Origin: Omphiscola glabra
Taxonomy: Eukaryota; Mollusca; Gastropoda; Lymnaeidae
Assembly: GCA_964017045.1 (NCBI GenBank)
Contig: OZ024799.1
Location: forward strand, 34,663,736-34,727,735
Length of the DNA: 64,000 bases
Reading direction: 5' to 3'
Shown here: piece by piece, positions 52,870 to 63,665 of the stretch
Position numbering within the stretch: the stretch's first letter is position 1
How the letters are laid out: each line of letters starts with the position of its first letter
Translations under genes and position numbers: made by a program
The notes under the pieces: generated by a model
What the model saw: the letters and a program-made list of their open reading frames with translations, nothing else
Databases searched by the model: none
Told to the model about the DNA's origin: nothing

Positions 52870-53955
52870 AAAATTAAACAATGACATGATTGTAAAATAC
52901 TTAGTTGACTCTAGGGAAAGACTGGTTTTGCTGTTGAGGGAAACCCTGTGAAAAGCACCAAGTATTTTGTAAATTTCGAATTTTTGGTGGCCTGGTGAAA
53001 GCTCCTGGGGTGGTGCACAAAACAAAATGCACACGTGTGACAGCGGGGATAGTTGAAACAAGCCTTTTTCTTTTACTTTTGTAATGTGATAGCAGGTTGG
53101 GTGGAAACGTTGCCTTTATTTTGTTACTCACGCAAGTTATGTGTGGGCCCCTTGATTAAATAAATGTTGAAAACAATCTACAAAAAGATAAGTTGGCATA
53201 TTTTGATAATTTTTGAATGCTTTTCTCTTGAAAGTGATTCGACTAAATATTTACAAAAATGTGTTTTAGATTTTTATCTTAAAGAAAATTAATTTATCTA
53301 GAAAATGGTATTTTACTTGTAACAATGAGAATGAGTGGAGGTCTATGGTGACGGATTAAAAGGTGTGTGTGTGTGGAGTGGGGAGGCGGGCGGGCGACTA
53401 ATTTAACTTGAACTTGAATGAACAGTGTCAGTGTGAAAAAAGAATTTCCTCGGTTTAAATATACATTTTTAGTCTTAGTTCGCATTCCAGTAATATTATC
53501 ATGAAAAGTATGTGTTAATTTGTGTAAATAATACGAGCATGGACAACAGTAATAAAACTGATAGGCTACCTGTGCCGGCACCGGTTATGATTCTAAGACT
53601 AAGCGAGATAATAAATAAATAGCATAGACACTAATGGTCAAAGTAGCTTCTTGTTTACCGGGTAAATAAAGGGAATTAACTCTTAGCTTAGGCAGTTCAA
53701 GGCACTTAAATCTTTTGTAATTAATTGAAAAATAAATTAACAATTATCCCGAAACAGGTAACAATAGAATTTTTGTTAGAATGAGTAAAATTTTTGTTCT
53801 TGTCACTTGGTATAGTGATAAGTAATTCATTTGTTGAAATGAAGTAAAATACTTTAAATTTTGATTATTCCTTAATGTTACTTGCAAGAAATGTCAAACA
53901 ATGAGTTTATTTCACTTGTTGCTAAGGTGGGGTCTCGTAGCTCTGAGTTATAGTT

Positions 53956-54142
53956 ATCGCTTCTCGGCCTTTTGGCTAAGATCAAAGTTTAGTATCTGTT
54001 CTTATCAGCTTAATATCTGATACGTGGCTCATTGAGTCACTACGATATTAAACTGATTTTTGGAACTAGGCGAGATGCCCGGGGCTTGCTCCGCTTTCGC
54101 CACGGGTCGGCCCGGTATTGCAGTTCTTCCGGGAATGGCACA
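53956..54142 (+). ncRNA. U2: U2 snRNA, unit 43 (subtype A plus 3'-end change)
   Basis: G34T at 53,989, C141T at 54,096 and C185A at 54,140; the same three-site haplotype as unit 40, so these two A copies are closest relatives. Confidence 0.93.
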
Positions 54143-55228
54143 AAAATTAAACAATGACATGATTGTAAAATACTTAGTTGACTCTAGGGAAAGACTGGTT
54201 TTGCTGTTGAGGGCGACCCTGTGAAAAGCACCAAGTATTTTGTAAATTTCGAATTTTTGGTGGCCTGGTGAAAGCTCCTGGGGTGGTGCACAAAACAAAA
54301 TGCACACGTGTGACAGCGGGGATAGTTGAAACAAGCCTTTTTCTTTTACTTTTGTAATGTGATAGCAGGTTGGGTGAAAACGTTGCCTTTATTTTGTTAC
54401 TCACGCAAGTTATGTGTGGGCCCCTTGATTAAATAAATGTTGAAAACAATCTACAAAAAGATAAGTTGGCATATTTTGATAATTTTTGAATGCTTTTCTC
54501 TTGAAAGTGATGCGACTAAATATTTACAAAAATGTGTTTTAGATTTTTATCTTAAAGAAAATTAATTTATCTAGAAAATGGTATTTTACTTGTAACAATG
54601 AGAATGAGTGGAGGTCTATGGTGACGGATTAAAAGGTGTGTGTGTGTGGAGTGGGGAGGCGGGCGGGCGACTAATTTAACTTGAACTTGAATGAACAGTG
54701 TCAGTGTGAAAAAAGAATTTCCTCGGTTTAAATATACATTTTTAGTCTTAGTTCGCATTCCAGTAATATTATCATGAAAAGTATGTGTTAATTTGTGTAA
54801 ATAATACGAGCATGGACAACAGTAATAAAACTGATAGGCTACCTGTGCCGGCACCGGTTATGATTCTAAGACTAAGCGAGATAATAAATAAATAGCATAG
54901 ACACTAATGGTCAAAGTAGCTTCTTGTTTACCGGGTAAATAAAGGGAATTAACTCTTAGCTTAGGCAGTTCAAGGCACTGAAATCTTTTGTAATTAATTG
55001 AAAAATAAATTAACAATTATCCCGAAACAGGTAACAATAGAATTTTTGTTAGAATGAGTAAAATTTTTGTTCTTGTCACTTGGTATAGTGATAAGTAATT
55101 CATTTGTTGAAATGAAGTAAAATACTTTAAATTTTGATTATTCCTTAATGTTACTTGCAAGAAATGTCAAACAATGAGTTTATTTCACTTGTTGTTAAGG
55201 TGGGGTCTCGTAGCTCTGAGTTATAGTT

Positions 55229-55415
55229 ATCGCTTCTCGGCCTTTTGGCTAAGATCAAAGTGTAGTATCTGTTCTTATCAGCTTAATATCTGATACGTGG
55301 CTCATTGAGTCACTACGATATTAAACTGATTTTTGGAACTAGGCGAGATGCCCGGGGCTTGCTCCGCTCTCGCCACGGGTCGGCCCGGTATTGCAGTTCT
55401 TCCGGGAATGGCCCA
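55229..55415 (+). ncRNA. U2: U2 snRNA, unit 44 (subtype B)
   Basis: Matches the consensus; repeat of units 38 and 41. Confidence 0.97.
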
Positions 55416-56501
55416 AAAATTAAACAATGACATGATTGTAAAATACTTAGTTGACTCTAGGGAAAGACTGGTTTTGCTGTTGAGGGAGACCCTGTGAAAA
55501 GCACCAAGTATTTTGTAAATTTCGAATTTTTGGTGGCCTGGTGAAAGCTCCTGGGGTGGTGCACAAAACAAAATGCACACGTGTGACAGCGGGGATAGTT
55601 GAAACAAGCCTTTTTCTTTTACTTTTGTAATGTGATAGCAGGTTGGGTGGAAACGTTGCCTTTATTTTGTTACTCACGCAAGTTATGTGTGGGCCCCTTG
55701 ATTAAATAAATGTTGAAAACAATCTACAAAAAGATAAGTTGGCATATTTTGATAATTTTTGAATGCTTTTCTCTTGAAAGTGATTCGACTAAATATTTAC
55801 AAAAATGTGTTTTAGATTTTTATCTTAAAGAAAATTAATTTATCTAGAAAATGGTATTTTACTTGTAACAATGAGAATGAGTGGAGGTCTATGGTGACGG
55901 ATTAAAAGGTGTGTGTGTGTGGAGTGGGGAGGCGGGCGGGCGACTAATTTAACTTGAACTTGAATGAACAGTGTCAGTGTGAAAAAAGAATTTCCTCGGT
56001 TTAAATATACATTTTTAGTCTTAGTTCGCATTCCAGTAATATTATCATGAAAAGTATGTGTTAATTTGTGTAAATAATACGAGCATGGACAACAGTAATA
56101 AAACTGATAGGCTACCTGTGCCGGCACCGGTTATGATTCTAAGACTAAGCGAGATAATAAATAAATAGCATAGACACTAATGGTCAAAGTAGCTTCTTGT
56201 TTACCGGGTAAATAAAGGGAATTAACTCTTAGCTTAGGCAGTTCAAGGCACTTAAATCTTTTGTAATTAATTGAAAAATAAATTAACAATTATCCCGAAA
56301 CAGGTAACAATAGAATTTTTGTTAGAATGAGTAAAATTTTTGTTCTTGTCACTTGGTATAGTGATAAGTAATTCATTTGTTGAAATGAAGTAAAATACTT
56401 TAAATTTTGATTATTCCTTAATGTTACTTGCAAGAAATGTCAAACAATGAGTTTATTTCACTTGTTGCTAAGGTGGGGTCTCGTAGCTCTGAGTTATAGT
56501 T

Positions 56502-56688
56502 ATCGCTTCTCGGCCTTTTGGCTAAGATCAAAGTGTAGTATCTGTTCTTATCAGCTTAATATCTGATACGTGGCTCATTGAGTCACTACGATATTAAACT
56601 GATTTTTGGAACTAGGCGAGATGCCCGGGGCTTGCTCCGCTCTCGCCACGGGTCGGCCCGGTATTGCAGTTCTTCCGGGAATGGCCCA
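56502..56688 (+). ncRNA. U2: U2 snRNA, unit 45 (subtype C)
   Basis: Matches the consensus; upstream is TTTCACTTG here, unlike the two earlier C copies. Confidence 0.97.
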
Positions 56689-57774
56689 AAAATTAAACAA
56701 TGACATGATTGTAAAATACTTAGTTGACTCTAGGGAAAGACTGGTTTTGCTGTTGAGGGAAACCCTGTGAAAAGCACCAAGTATTTTGTAAATTTCGAAT
56801 TTTTGGTGGCCTGGTGAAAGCTCCTGGGGTGGTGCACAAAACAAAATGCACACGTGTGACAGCGGGGATAGTTGAAACAAGCCTTTTTCTTTTACTTTTG
56901 TAATGTGATAGCAGGTTGGGTGGAAACGTTGCCTTTATTTTGTTACTCACGCAAGTTATGTGTGGGCCCCTTGATTAAATAAATGTTGAAAACAATCTAC
57001 AAAAAGATAAGTTGGCATATTTTGATAATTTTTGAATGCTTTTCTCTTGAAAGTGATTCGACTAAATATTTACAAAAATGTGTTTTAGATTTTTATCTTA
57101 AAGAAAATTAATTTATCTAGAAAATGGTATTTTACTTGTAACAATGAGAATGAGTGGAGGTCTATGGTGACGGATTAAAAGGTGTGTGTGTGTGGAGTGG
57201 GGAGGCGGGCGGGCGACTAATTTAACTTGAACTTGAATGAACAGTGTCAGTGTGAAAAAAGAATTTCCTCGGTTTAAATATACATTTTTAGTCTTAGTTC
57301 GCATTCCAGTAATATTATCATGAAAAGTATGTGTTAATTTGTGTAAATAATACGAGCATGGACAACAGTAATAAAACTGATAGGCTACCTGTGCCGGCAC
57401 CGGTTATGATTCTAAGACTAAGCGAGATAATAAATAAATAGCATAGACACTAATGGTCAAAGTAGCTTCTTGTTTACCGGGTAAATAAAGGGAATTAACT
57501 CTTAGCTTAGGCAGTTCAAGGCACTTAAATCTTTTGTAATTAATTGAAAAATAAATTAACAATTATCCCGAAACAGGTAACAATAGAATTTTTGTTAGAA
57601 TGAGTAAAATTTTTGTTCTTGTCACTTGGTATAGTGATAAGTAATTCATTTGTTGAAATGAAGTAAAATACTTTAAATTTTGATTATTCCTTAATGTTAC
57701 TTGCAAGAAATGTCAAACAATGAGTTTATTTCACTTGTTGCTAAGGTGGGGTCTCGTAGCTCTGAGTTATAGTT

Positions 57775-57961
57775 ATCGCTTCTCGGCCTTTTGGCTAAGA
57801 TCAAAGTTTAGTATCTGTTCTTATCAGCTTAATATCTGATACGTGGCTCATTGAGTCACTACGATATTAAACTGATTTTTGGAACTAGGCGAGATGCCCG
57901 GGGCTTGCTCCGCTTTCGCCACGGGTCGGCCCGGTATTGCAGTTCTTCCGGGAATGGCCCA
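57775..57961 (+). ncRNA. U2: U2 snRNA, unit 46 (subtype A)
   Basis: G34T at 57,808 and C141T at 57,915, with a consensus 3' end as in unit 37. The spacer has a private GCGTGGAT near 58,136. Confidence 0.94.
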
Positions 57962-59047
57962 AAAATTAAACAATGACATGATTGTAAAATACTTAGTTGA
58001 CTCTAGGGAAAGACTGGTTTTGCTGTTGAGGGCGACCCTGTGAAAAGCACCAAGTATTTTGTAAATTTCGAATTTTTGGTGGCCTGGTGAAAGCTCCTGG
58101 GGTGGTGCACAAAACAAAATGCACACGTGTGACAGCGTGGATAGTTGAAACAAGCCTTTTTCTTTTACTTTTGTAATGTGATAGCAGGTTGGGTGAAAAC
58201 GTTGCCTTTATTTTGTTACTCACGCAAGTTATGTGTGGGCCCCTTGATTAAATAAATGTTGAAAACAATCTACAAAAAGATAAGTTGGCATATTTTGATA
58301 ATTTTTGAATGCTTTTCTCTTGAAAGTGATGCGACTAAATATTTACAAAAATGTGTTTTAGATTTTTATCTTAAAGAAAATTAATTTATCTAGAAAATGG
58401 TATTTTACTTGTAACAATGAGAATGAGTGGAGGTCTATGGTGACGGATTAAAAGGTGTGTGTGTGTGGAGTGGGGAGGCGGGCGGGCGACTAATTTAACT
58501 TGAACTTGAATGAACAGTGTCAGTGTGAAAAAAGAATTTCCTCGGTTTAAATATACATTTTTAGTCTTAGTTCGCATTCCAGTAATATTATCATGAAAAG
58601 TATGTGTTAATTTGTGTAAATAATACGAGCATGGACAACAGTAATAAAACTGATAGGCTACCTGTGCCGGCACCGGTTATGATTCTAAGACTAAGCGAGA
58701 TAATAAATAAATAGCATAGACACTAATGGTCAAAGTAGCTTCTTGTTTACCGGGTAAATAAAGGGAATTAACTCTTAGCTTAGGCAGTTCAAGGCACTGA
58801 AATCTTTTGTAATTAATTGAAAAATAAATTAACAATTATCCCGAAACAGGTAACAATAGAATTTTTGTTAGAATGAGTAAAATTTTTGTTCTTGTCACTT
58901 GGTATAGTGATAAGTAATTCATTTGTTGAAATGAAGTAAAATACTTTAAATTTTGATTATTCCTTAATGTTACTTGCAAGAAATGTCAAACAATGAGTTT
59001 ATTTCACTTGTTGTTAAGGTGGGGTCTCGTAGCTCTGAGTTATAGTT

Positions 59048-59234
59048 ATCGCTTCTCGGCCTTTTGGCTAAGATCAAAGTGTAGTATCTGTTCTTATCAG
59101 CTTAATATCTGATACGTGGCTCATTGAGTCACTACGATATTAAACTGATTTTTGGAACTAGGCGAGATGCCCGGGGCTTGCTCCGCTCTCGCCACGGGTC
59201 GGCCCGGTATTGCAGTTCTTCCGGGAATGGCCCA
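59048..59234 (+). ncRNA. U2: U2 snRNA, unit 47 (subtype B)
   Basis: Matches the consensus; repeat of units 38, 41 and 44. Confidence 0.97.
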
Positions 59235-60320
59235 AAAATTAAACAATGACATGATTGTAAAATACTTAGTTGACTCTAGGGAAAGACTGGTTTTGCTGTT
59301 GAGGGAGACCCTGTGAAAAGCACCAAGTATTTTGTAAATTTCGAATTTTTGGTGGCCTGGTGAAAGCTCCTGGGGTGGTGCACAAAACAAAATGCACACG
59401 TGTGACAGCGGGGATAGTTGAAACAAGCCTTTTTCTTTTACTTTTGTAATGTGATAGCAGGTTGGGTGGAAACGTTGCCTTTATTTTGTTACTCACGCAA
59501 GTTATGTGTGGGCCCCTTGATTAAATAAATGTTGAAAACAATCTACAAAAAGATAAGTTGGCATATTTTGATAATTTTTGAATGCTTTTCTCTTGAAAGT
59601 GATTCGACTAAATATTTACAAAAATGTGTTTTAGATTTTTATCTTAAAGAAAATTAATTTATCTAGAAAATGGTATTTTACTTGTAACAATGAGAATGAG
59701 TGGAGGTCTATGGTGACGGATTAAAAGGTGTGTGTGTGTGGAGTGGGGAGGCGGGCGGGCGACTAATTTAACTTGAACTTGAATGAACAGTGTCAGTGTG
59801 AAAAAAGAATTTCCTCGGTTTAAATATACATTTTTAGTCTTAGTTCGCATTCCAGTAATATTATCATGAAAAGTATGTGTTAATTTGTGTAAATAATACG
59901 AGCATGGACAACAGTAATAAAACTGATAGGCTACCTGTGCCGGCACCGGTTATGATTCTAAGACTAAGCGAGATAATAAATAAATAGCATAGACACTAAT
60001 GGTCAAAGTAGCTTCTTGTTTACCGGGTAAATAAAGGGAATTAACTCTTAGCTTAGGCAGTTCAAGGCACTTAAATCTTTTGTAATTAATTGAAAAATAA
60101 ATTAACAATTATCCCGAAACAGGTAACAATAGAATTTTTGTTAGAATGAGTAAAATTTTTGTTCTTGTCACTTGATATAGTGATAAGTAATTCATTTGTT
60201 GAAATGAAGTAAAATACTTTAAATTTTGATTATTCCTTAATGTTACTTGCAAGAAATGTCAAACAATGAGTTTATTTCACTTGTTGCTAAGGTGGGGTCT
60301 CGTAGCTCTGAGTTATAGTT

Positions 60321-60507
60321 ATCGCTTCTCGGCCTTTTGGCTAAGATCAAAGTGTAGTATCTGTTCTTATCAGCTTAATATCTGATACGTGGCTCATTGA
60401 GTCACTACGATATTAAACTGATTTTTGGAACTAGGCGAGATGCCCGGGGCTTGCTCCGCTCTCGCCACGGGTCGGCCCGGTATTGCAGTTCTTCCGGGAA
60501 TGGCCCA
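60321..60507 (+). ncRNA. U2: U2 snRNA, unit 48 (subtype C)
   Basis: Matches the consensus; upstream has a private CACTTGATATAG near 60,170. Confidence 0.97.
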
Positions 60508-61593
60508 AAAATTAAACAATGACATGATTGTAAAATACTTAGTTGACTCTAGGGAAAGACTGGTTTTGCTGTTGAGGGAAACCCTGTGAAAAGCACCAAG
60601 TATTTTGTAAATTTCGAATTTTTGGTGGCCTGGTGAAAGCTCCTGGGGTGGTGCACAAAACAAAATGCACACGTGTGACAGCGGGGATAGTTGAAACAAG
60701 CCTTTTTCTTTTACTTTTGTAATGTGATAGCAGGTTGGGTGGAAACGTTGCCTTTATTTTGTTACTCACGCAAGTTATGTGTGGGCCCCTTGATTAAATA
60801 AATGTTGAAAACAATCTACAAAAAGATAAGTTGGCATATTTTGATAATTTTTGAATGCTTTTCTCTTGAAAGTGATTCGACTAAATATTTACAAAAATGT
60901 GTTTTAGATTTTTATCTTAAAGAAAATTAATTTATCTAGAAAATGGTATTTTACTTGTAACAATGAGAATGAGTGGAGGTCTATGGTGACGGATTAAAAG
61001 GTGTGTGTGTGTGGAGTGGGGAGGCGGGCGGGCGACTAATTTAACTTGAACTTGAATGAACAGTGTCAGTGTGAAAAAAGAATTTCCTCGGTTTAAATAT
61101 ACATTTTTAGTCTTAGTTCGCATTCCAGTAATATTATCATGAAAAGTATGTGTTAATTTGTGTAAATAATACGAGCATGGACAACAGTAATAAAACTGAT
61201 AGGCTACCTGTGCCGGCACCGGTTATGATTCTAAGACTAAGCGAGATAATAAATAAATAGCATAGACACTAATGGTCAAAGTAGCTTCTTGTTTACCGGG
61301 TAAATAAAGGGAATTAACTCTTAGCTTAGGCAGTTCAAGGCACTTAAATCTTTTGTAATTAATTGAAAAATAAATTAACAATTATCCCGAAACAGGTAAC
61401 AATAGAATTTTTGTTAGAATGAGTAAAATTTTTGTTCTTGTCACTTGGTATAGTGATAAGTAATTCATTTGTTGAAATGAAGTAAAATACTTTAAATTTT
61501 GATTATTCCTTAATGTTACTTGCAAGAAATGTCAAACAATGAGTTTATTTCACTTGTTGCTAAGGTGGGGTCTCGTAGCTCTGAGTTATAGTT

Positions 61594-61780
61594 ATCGCTT
61601 CTCGGCCTTTTGGCTAAGATCAAAGTGTAGTATCTGTTCTTATCAGCTTAATATCTGATACGTGGCTCATTGAGTCACTACGATATTAAACTGATTTTTG
61701 GAACTAGGCGAGATGCCCGGGGCTTGCTCCGCTCTCGCCACGGGTCGGCCCGGTATTGCAGTTCTTCCGGGAATGGCCCA
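61594..61780 (+). ncRNA. U2: U2 snRNA, unit 49 (last full copy)
   Basis: Matches the consensus. The spacer after it mixes the B marker GGGAGACCC with a non-B promoter, and has private changes at 62,034 and 62,188 plus one at 62,143 shared only with unit 34. This is the last complete gene before the retrotransposon junction. Confidence 0.97.
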
Positions 61781-62866
61781 AAAATTAAACAATGACATGA
61801 TTGTAAAATACTTAGTTGACTCTAGGGAAAGACTGGTTTTGCTGTTGAGGGAGACCCTGTGAAAAGCACCAAGTATTTTGTAAATTTCGAATTTTTGGTG
61901 GCCTGGTGAAAGCTCCTGGGGTGGTGCACAAAACAAAATGCACACGTGTGACAGCGGGGATAGTTGAAACAAGCCTTTTTCTTTTACTTTTGTAATGTGA
62001 TAGCAGGTTGGGTGAAAACGTTGCCTTTATTTTTTTACTCACGCAAGTTATGTGTGGGCCCCTTGATTAAATAAATGTTGAAAACAATCTACAAAAAGAT
62101 AAGTTGGCATATTTTGATAATTTTTGAATGCTTTTCTCTTGATAGTGATTCGACTAAATATTTACAAAAATGTGTTTTAGATTTTTACCTTAAAGAAAAT
62201 TAATTTATCTAGAAAATGGTATTTTACTTGTAACAATGAGAATGAGTGGAGGTCTATGGTGACGGATTAAAAGGTGTGTGTGTGTGGAGTGGGGAGGCGG
62301 GCGGGCGACTAATTTAACTTGAACTTGAATGAACAGTGTCAGTGTGAAAAAAGAATTTCCTCGGTTTAAATATACATTTTTAGTCTTAGTTCGCATTCCA
62401 GTAATATTATCATGAAAAGTATGTGTTAATTTGTGTAAATAATACGAGCATGGACAACAGTAATAAAACTGATAGGCTACCTGTGCCGGCACCGGTTATG
62501 ATTCTAAGACTAAGCGAGATAATAAATAAATAGCATAGACACTAATGGTCAAAGTAGCTTCTTGTTTACCGGGTAAATAAAGGGAATTAACTCTTAGCTT
62601 AGGCAGTTCAAGGCACTTAAATCTTTTGTAATTAATTGAAAAATAAATTAACAATTATCCCGAAACAGGTAACAATAGAATTTTTGTTAGAATGAGTAAA
62701 AATTTTATTCTTGTCACTTGTTATAGTGATAAGTAATTCATTTGTTGAAATGAAGTAAAATACTTTAAATTTTGATTATTCCTTAATGTTACTTGCAAGA
62801 AATGTCAAACAATGAGTTTATTTCACTTGTTGCTAAGGTGGGGTCTCATAACTCTGAAGTATAGTT

Positions 62867-62876
62867 ATCGCTTCTC
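62867..62876 (+). pseudogene. U2: U2 snRNA, unit 50, cut after nt 10
   Basis: Only ATCGCTTCTC remains before unrelated sequence starts. Its promoter region is block I type (CATAAC) with private changes at 62,858-62,859. The next four bases, TAAG, also occur at U2 nt 22-25, so the break can be read either as a junction at nt 10/11 or as a loss of nt 11-21 followed by a junction at nt 25/26. The rest of the gene may lie beyond the inserted element, outside the window. Confidence 0.9.
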
Positions 62877-62884
62877 TAAGTGTC

Positions 62885-63367
62885 ATGTATTCTCAACGTG
62901 TCACTGTGAAGATTGTGTCACTCTCTAGTGCACATCACCCAAACACGCTTGTGATTAGAGTGACAGAGAAAGAGTCATACAAGACCACGGCAGCTGACAT
63001 TTTTGGCAGCCTTCTTAGAGAATGTATTTATCAATTTGAAAACCTTCTTAAGTGGTTTTTCAAGTTACAGGAAACAGCGGAAAAGTAATGTTACACATCT
63101 TTACATGGAAAATGCATCAGGAAAAAACAAGGCGAAGACAAGTGAGAAAAAAAAAGATAAACGCATCAGTCACCGATCGGTCGGTCATATGCAGACGCCG
63201 TTAAAAAAGGGAGTCCTCCTCCAACAATAAATGTAAGCCTACTCCAAAAACAACACGGGGCAATGAAAAGACAAATATGTGACGAAGAAATGGAGGAGGA
63301 AGCAAACAAAGTTTTAAAGCGTGAATGGTTTCCTGTGGACGTTGTGTCCTCAGAAGATAGTCAATGA
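62885..63367 (+). pseudogene. Degenerate ORF1-like region of the LINE
   Basis: No single frame is open. An ATG frame at 62,885-63,088 gives 67 residues. A second frame at 63,003-63,230 is rich in Lys in its second half (a KTSEKKKDKR stretch). A third, open from about 63,157 to the stop at 63,365-63,367, includes SYADAVKKG and an acidic run EEMEEEA and ends with VVSSEDSQ. The first and third are in the same frame. The simplest reading is one ORF1 broken by frameshifts, one of them perhaps near the A-run at about 63,147-63,157 or shortly after. I recognise no zinc knuckle or RRM. The ORF1 label rests on position before the endonuclease and basic composition. Confidence 0.4.
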
Positions 63368-63665
63368 TTCTGTTTATTTGGTATATAATTTGTTTAAATT
63401 TGTTAAAATATAGTTGAAAATTTAAAACAAGTTAAAATGTCACAAATGGTTTATTAATATAACATAATAACACATAGTAAGATGGATACACCCATGATTA
63501 ATAAAATTAACATCGAGGCGACGAAGAGCCCGTCGGTTAGTTCACACGTCGCTCAACAATATAGAAACACGTGAACTGCTTGCAAAACACGTTGGTGAAG
63601 CTGGAGCCCTAGACAAAACGCCACTTCACCCGTAAGCTAATTAAAACATCACTATCAAAACAATC
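63368..63665 (+). other. AT-rich inter-ORF region of the LINE
   Basis: About 300 bp, strongly AT-rich in the first 130 bp. A 30-codon ATG frame lies at 63,482-63,574, and an overlapping frame in register with ORF2 carries an Arg-rich start and then TRELLAKHVGEAGALDKTP before a stop. They could be ORF1 C-terminal remnants or chance. No homology is recognised. Confidence 0.4.

Larger units (their letters stand above)
46318..61593. repeat. 3-unit higher-order repeat, four copies (4 x 3,819 bp)
   Basis: Units 37-48 cycle through three subtypes. A has G34T and C141T in U2 and GATGCGAC in the spacer. B has consensus U2, GTTGTTAAGG upstream and GGGAGACCC downstream. C has consensus U2 and GGGAAACCC downstream. 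Copies start at 46,318, 50,137, 53,956 and 57,775, each exactly 3,819 bp apart. All share CTCTAGGGAAAGACTGG after U2, which block I lacks. Copies differ slightly: TTTGACTTG occurs before the first A and the first two C units, GGCACAAAA in the second and third A units, and GCGTGGAT in the fourth A unit. Confidence 0.93.
1..62876 (+). repeat. Tandem array of U2 snRNA units (~1.27 kb period)
   Basis: About 49.4 head-to-tail units, measured from U2 start to U2 start: 1,275 bp in most units 2-35, 1,273 bp in units 6, 23, 25, 26, 28, 30, 31 and 36-49, 1,271 bp in unit 1 and 1,274 bp in unit 34. The length classes come from a T-tract about 400 bp downstream of U2 (T6 versus T4), a short GT run and one extra G in unit 34. 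Units differ by only a few bases over more than 1.2 kb, the pattern expected of concerted evolution. The array starts inside a spacer at base 1, so more copies lie to the left. Every stretch longer than 300 bp between U2 genes is this same spacer, and I see no protein gene in it on either strand. Confidence 0.98.

Noticed and set aside
1..62876. CRISPR-like or satellite array
   Set aside because: The period of 1.27 kb and a full U2 gene in every unit identify it as a gene array.
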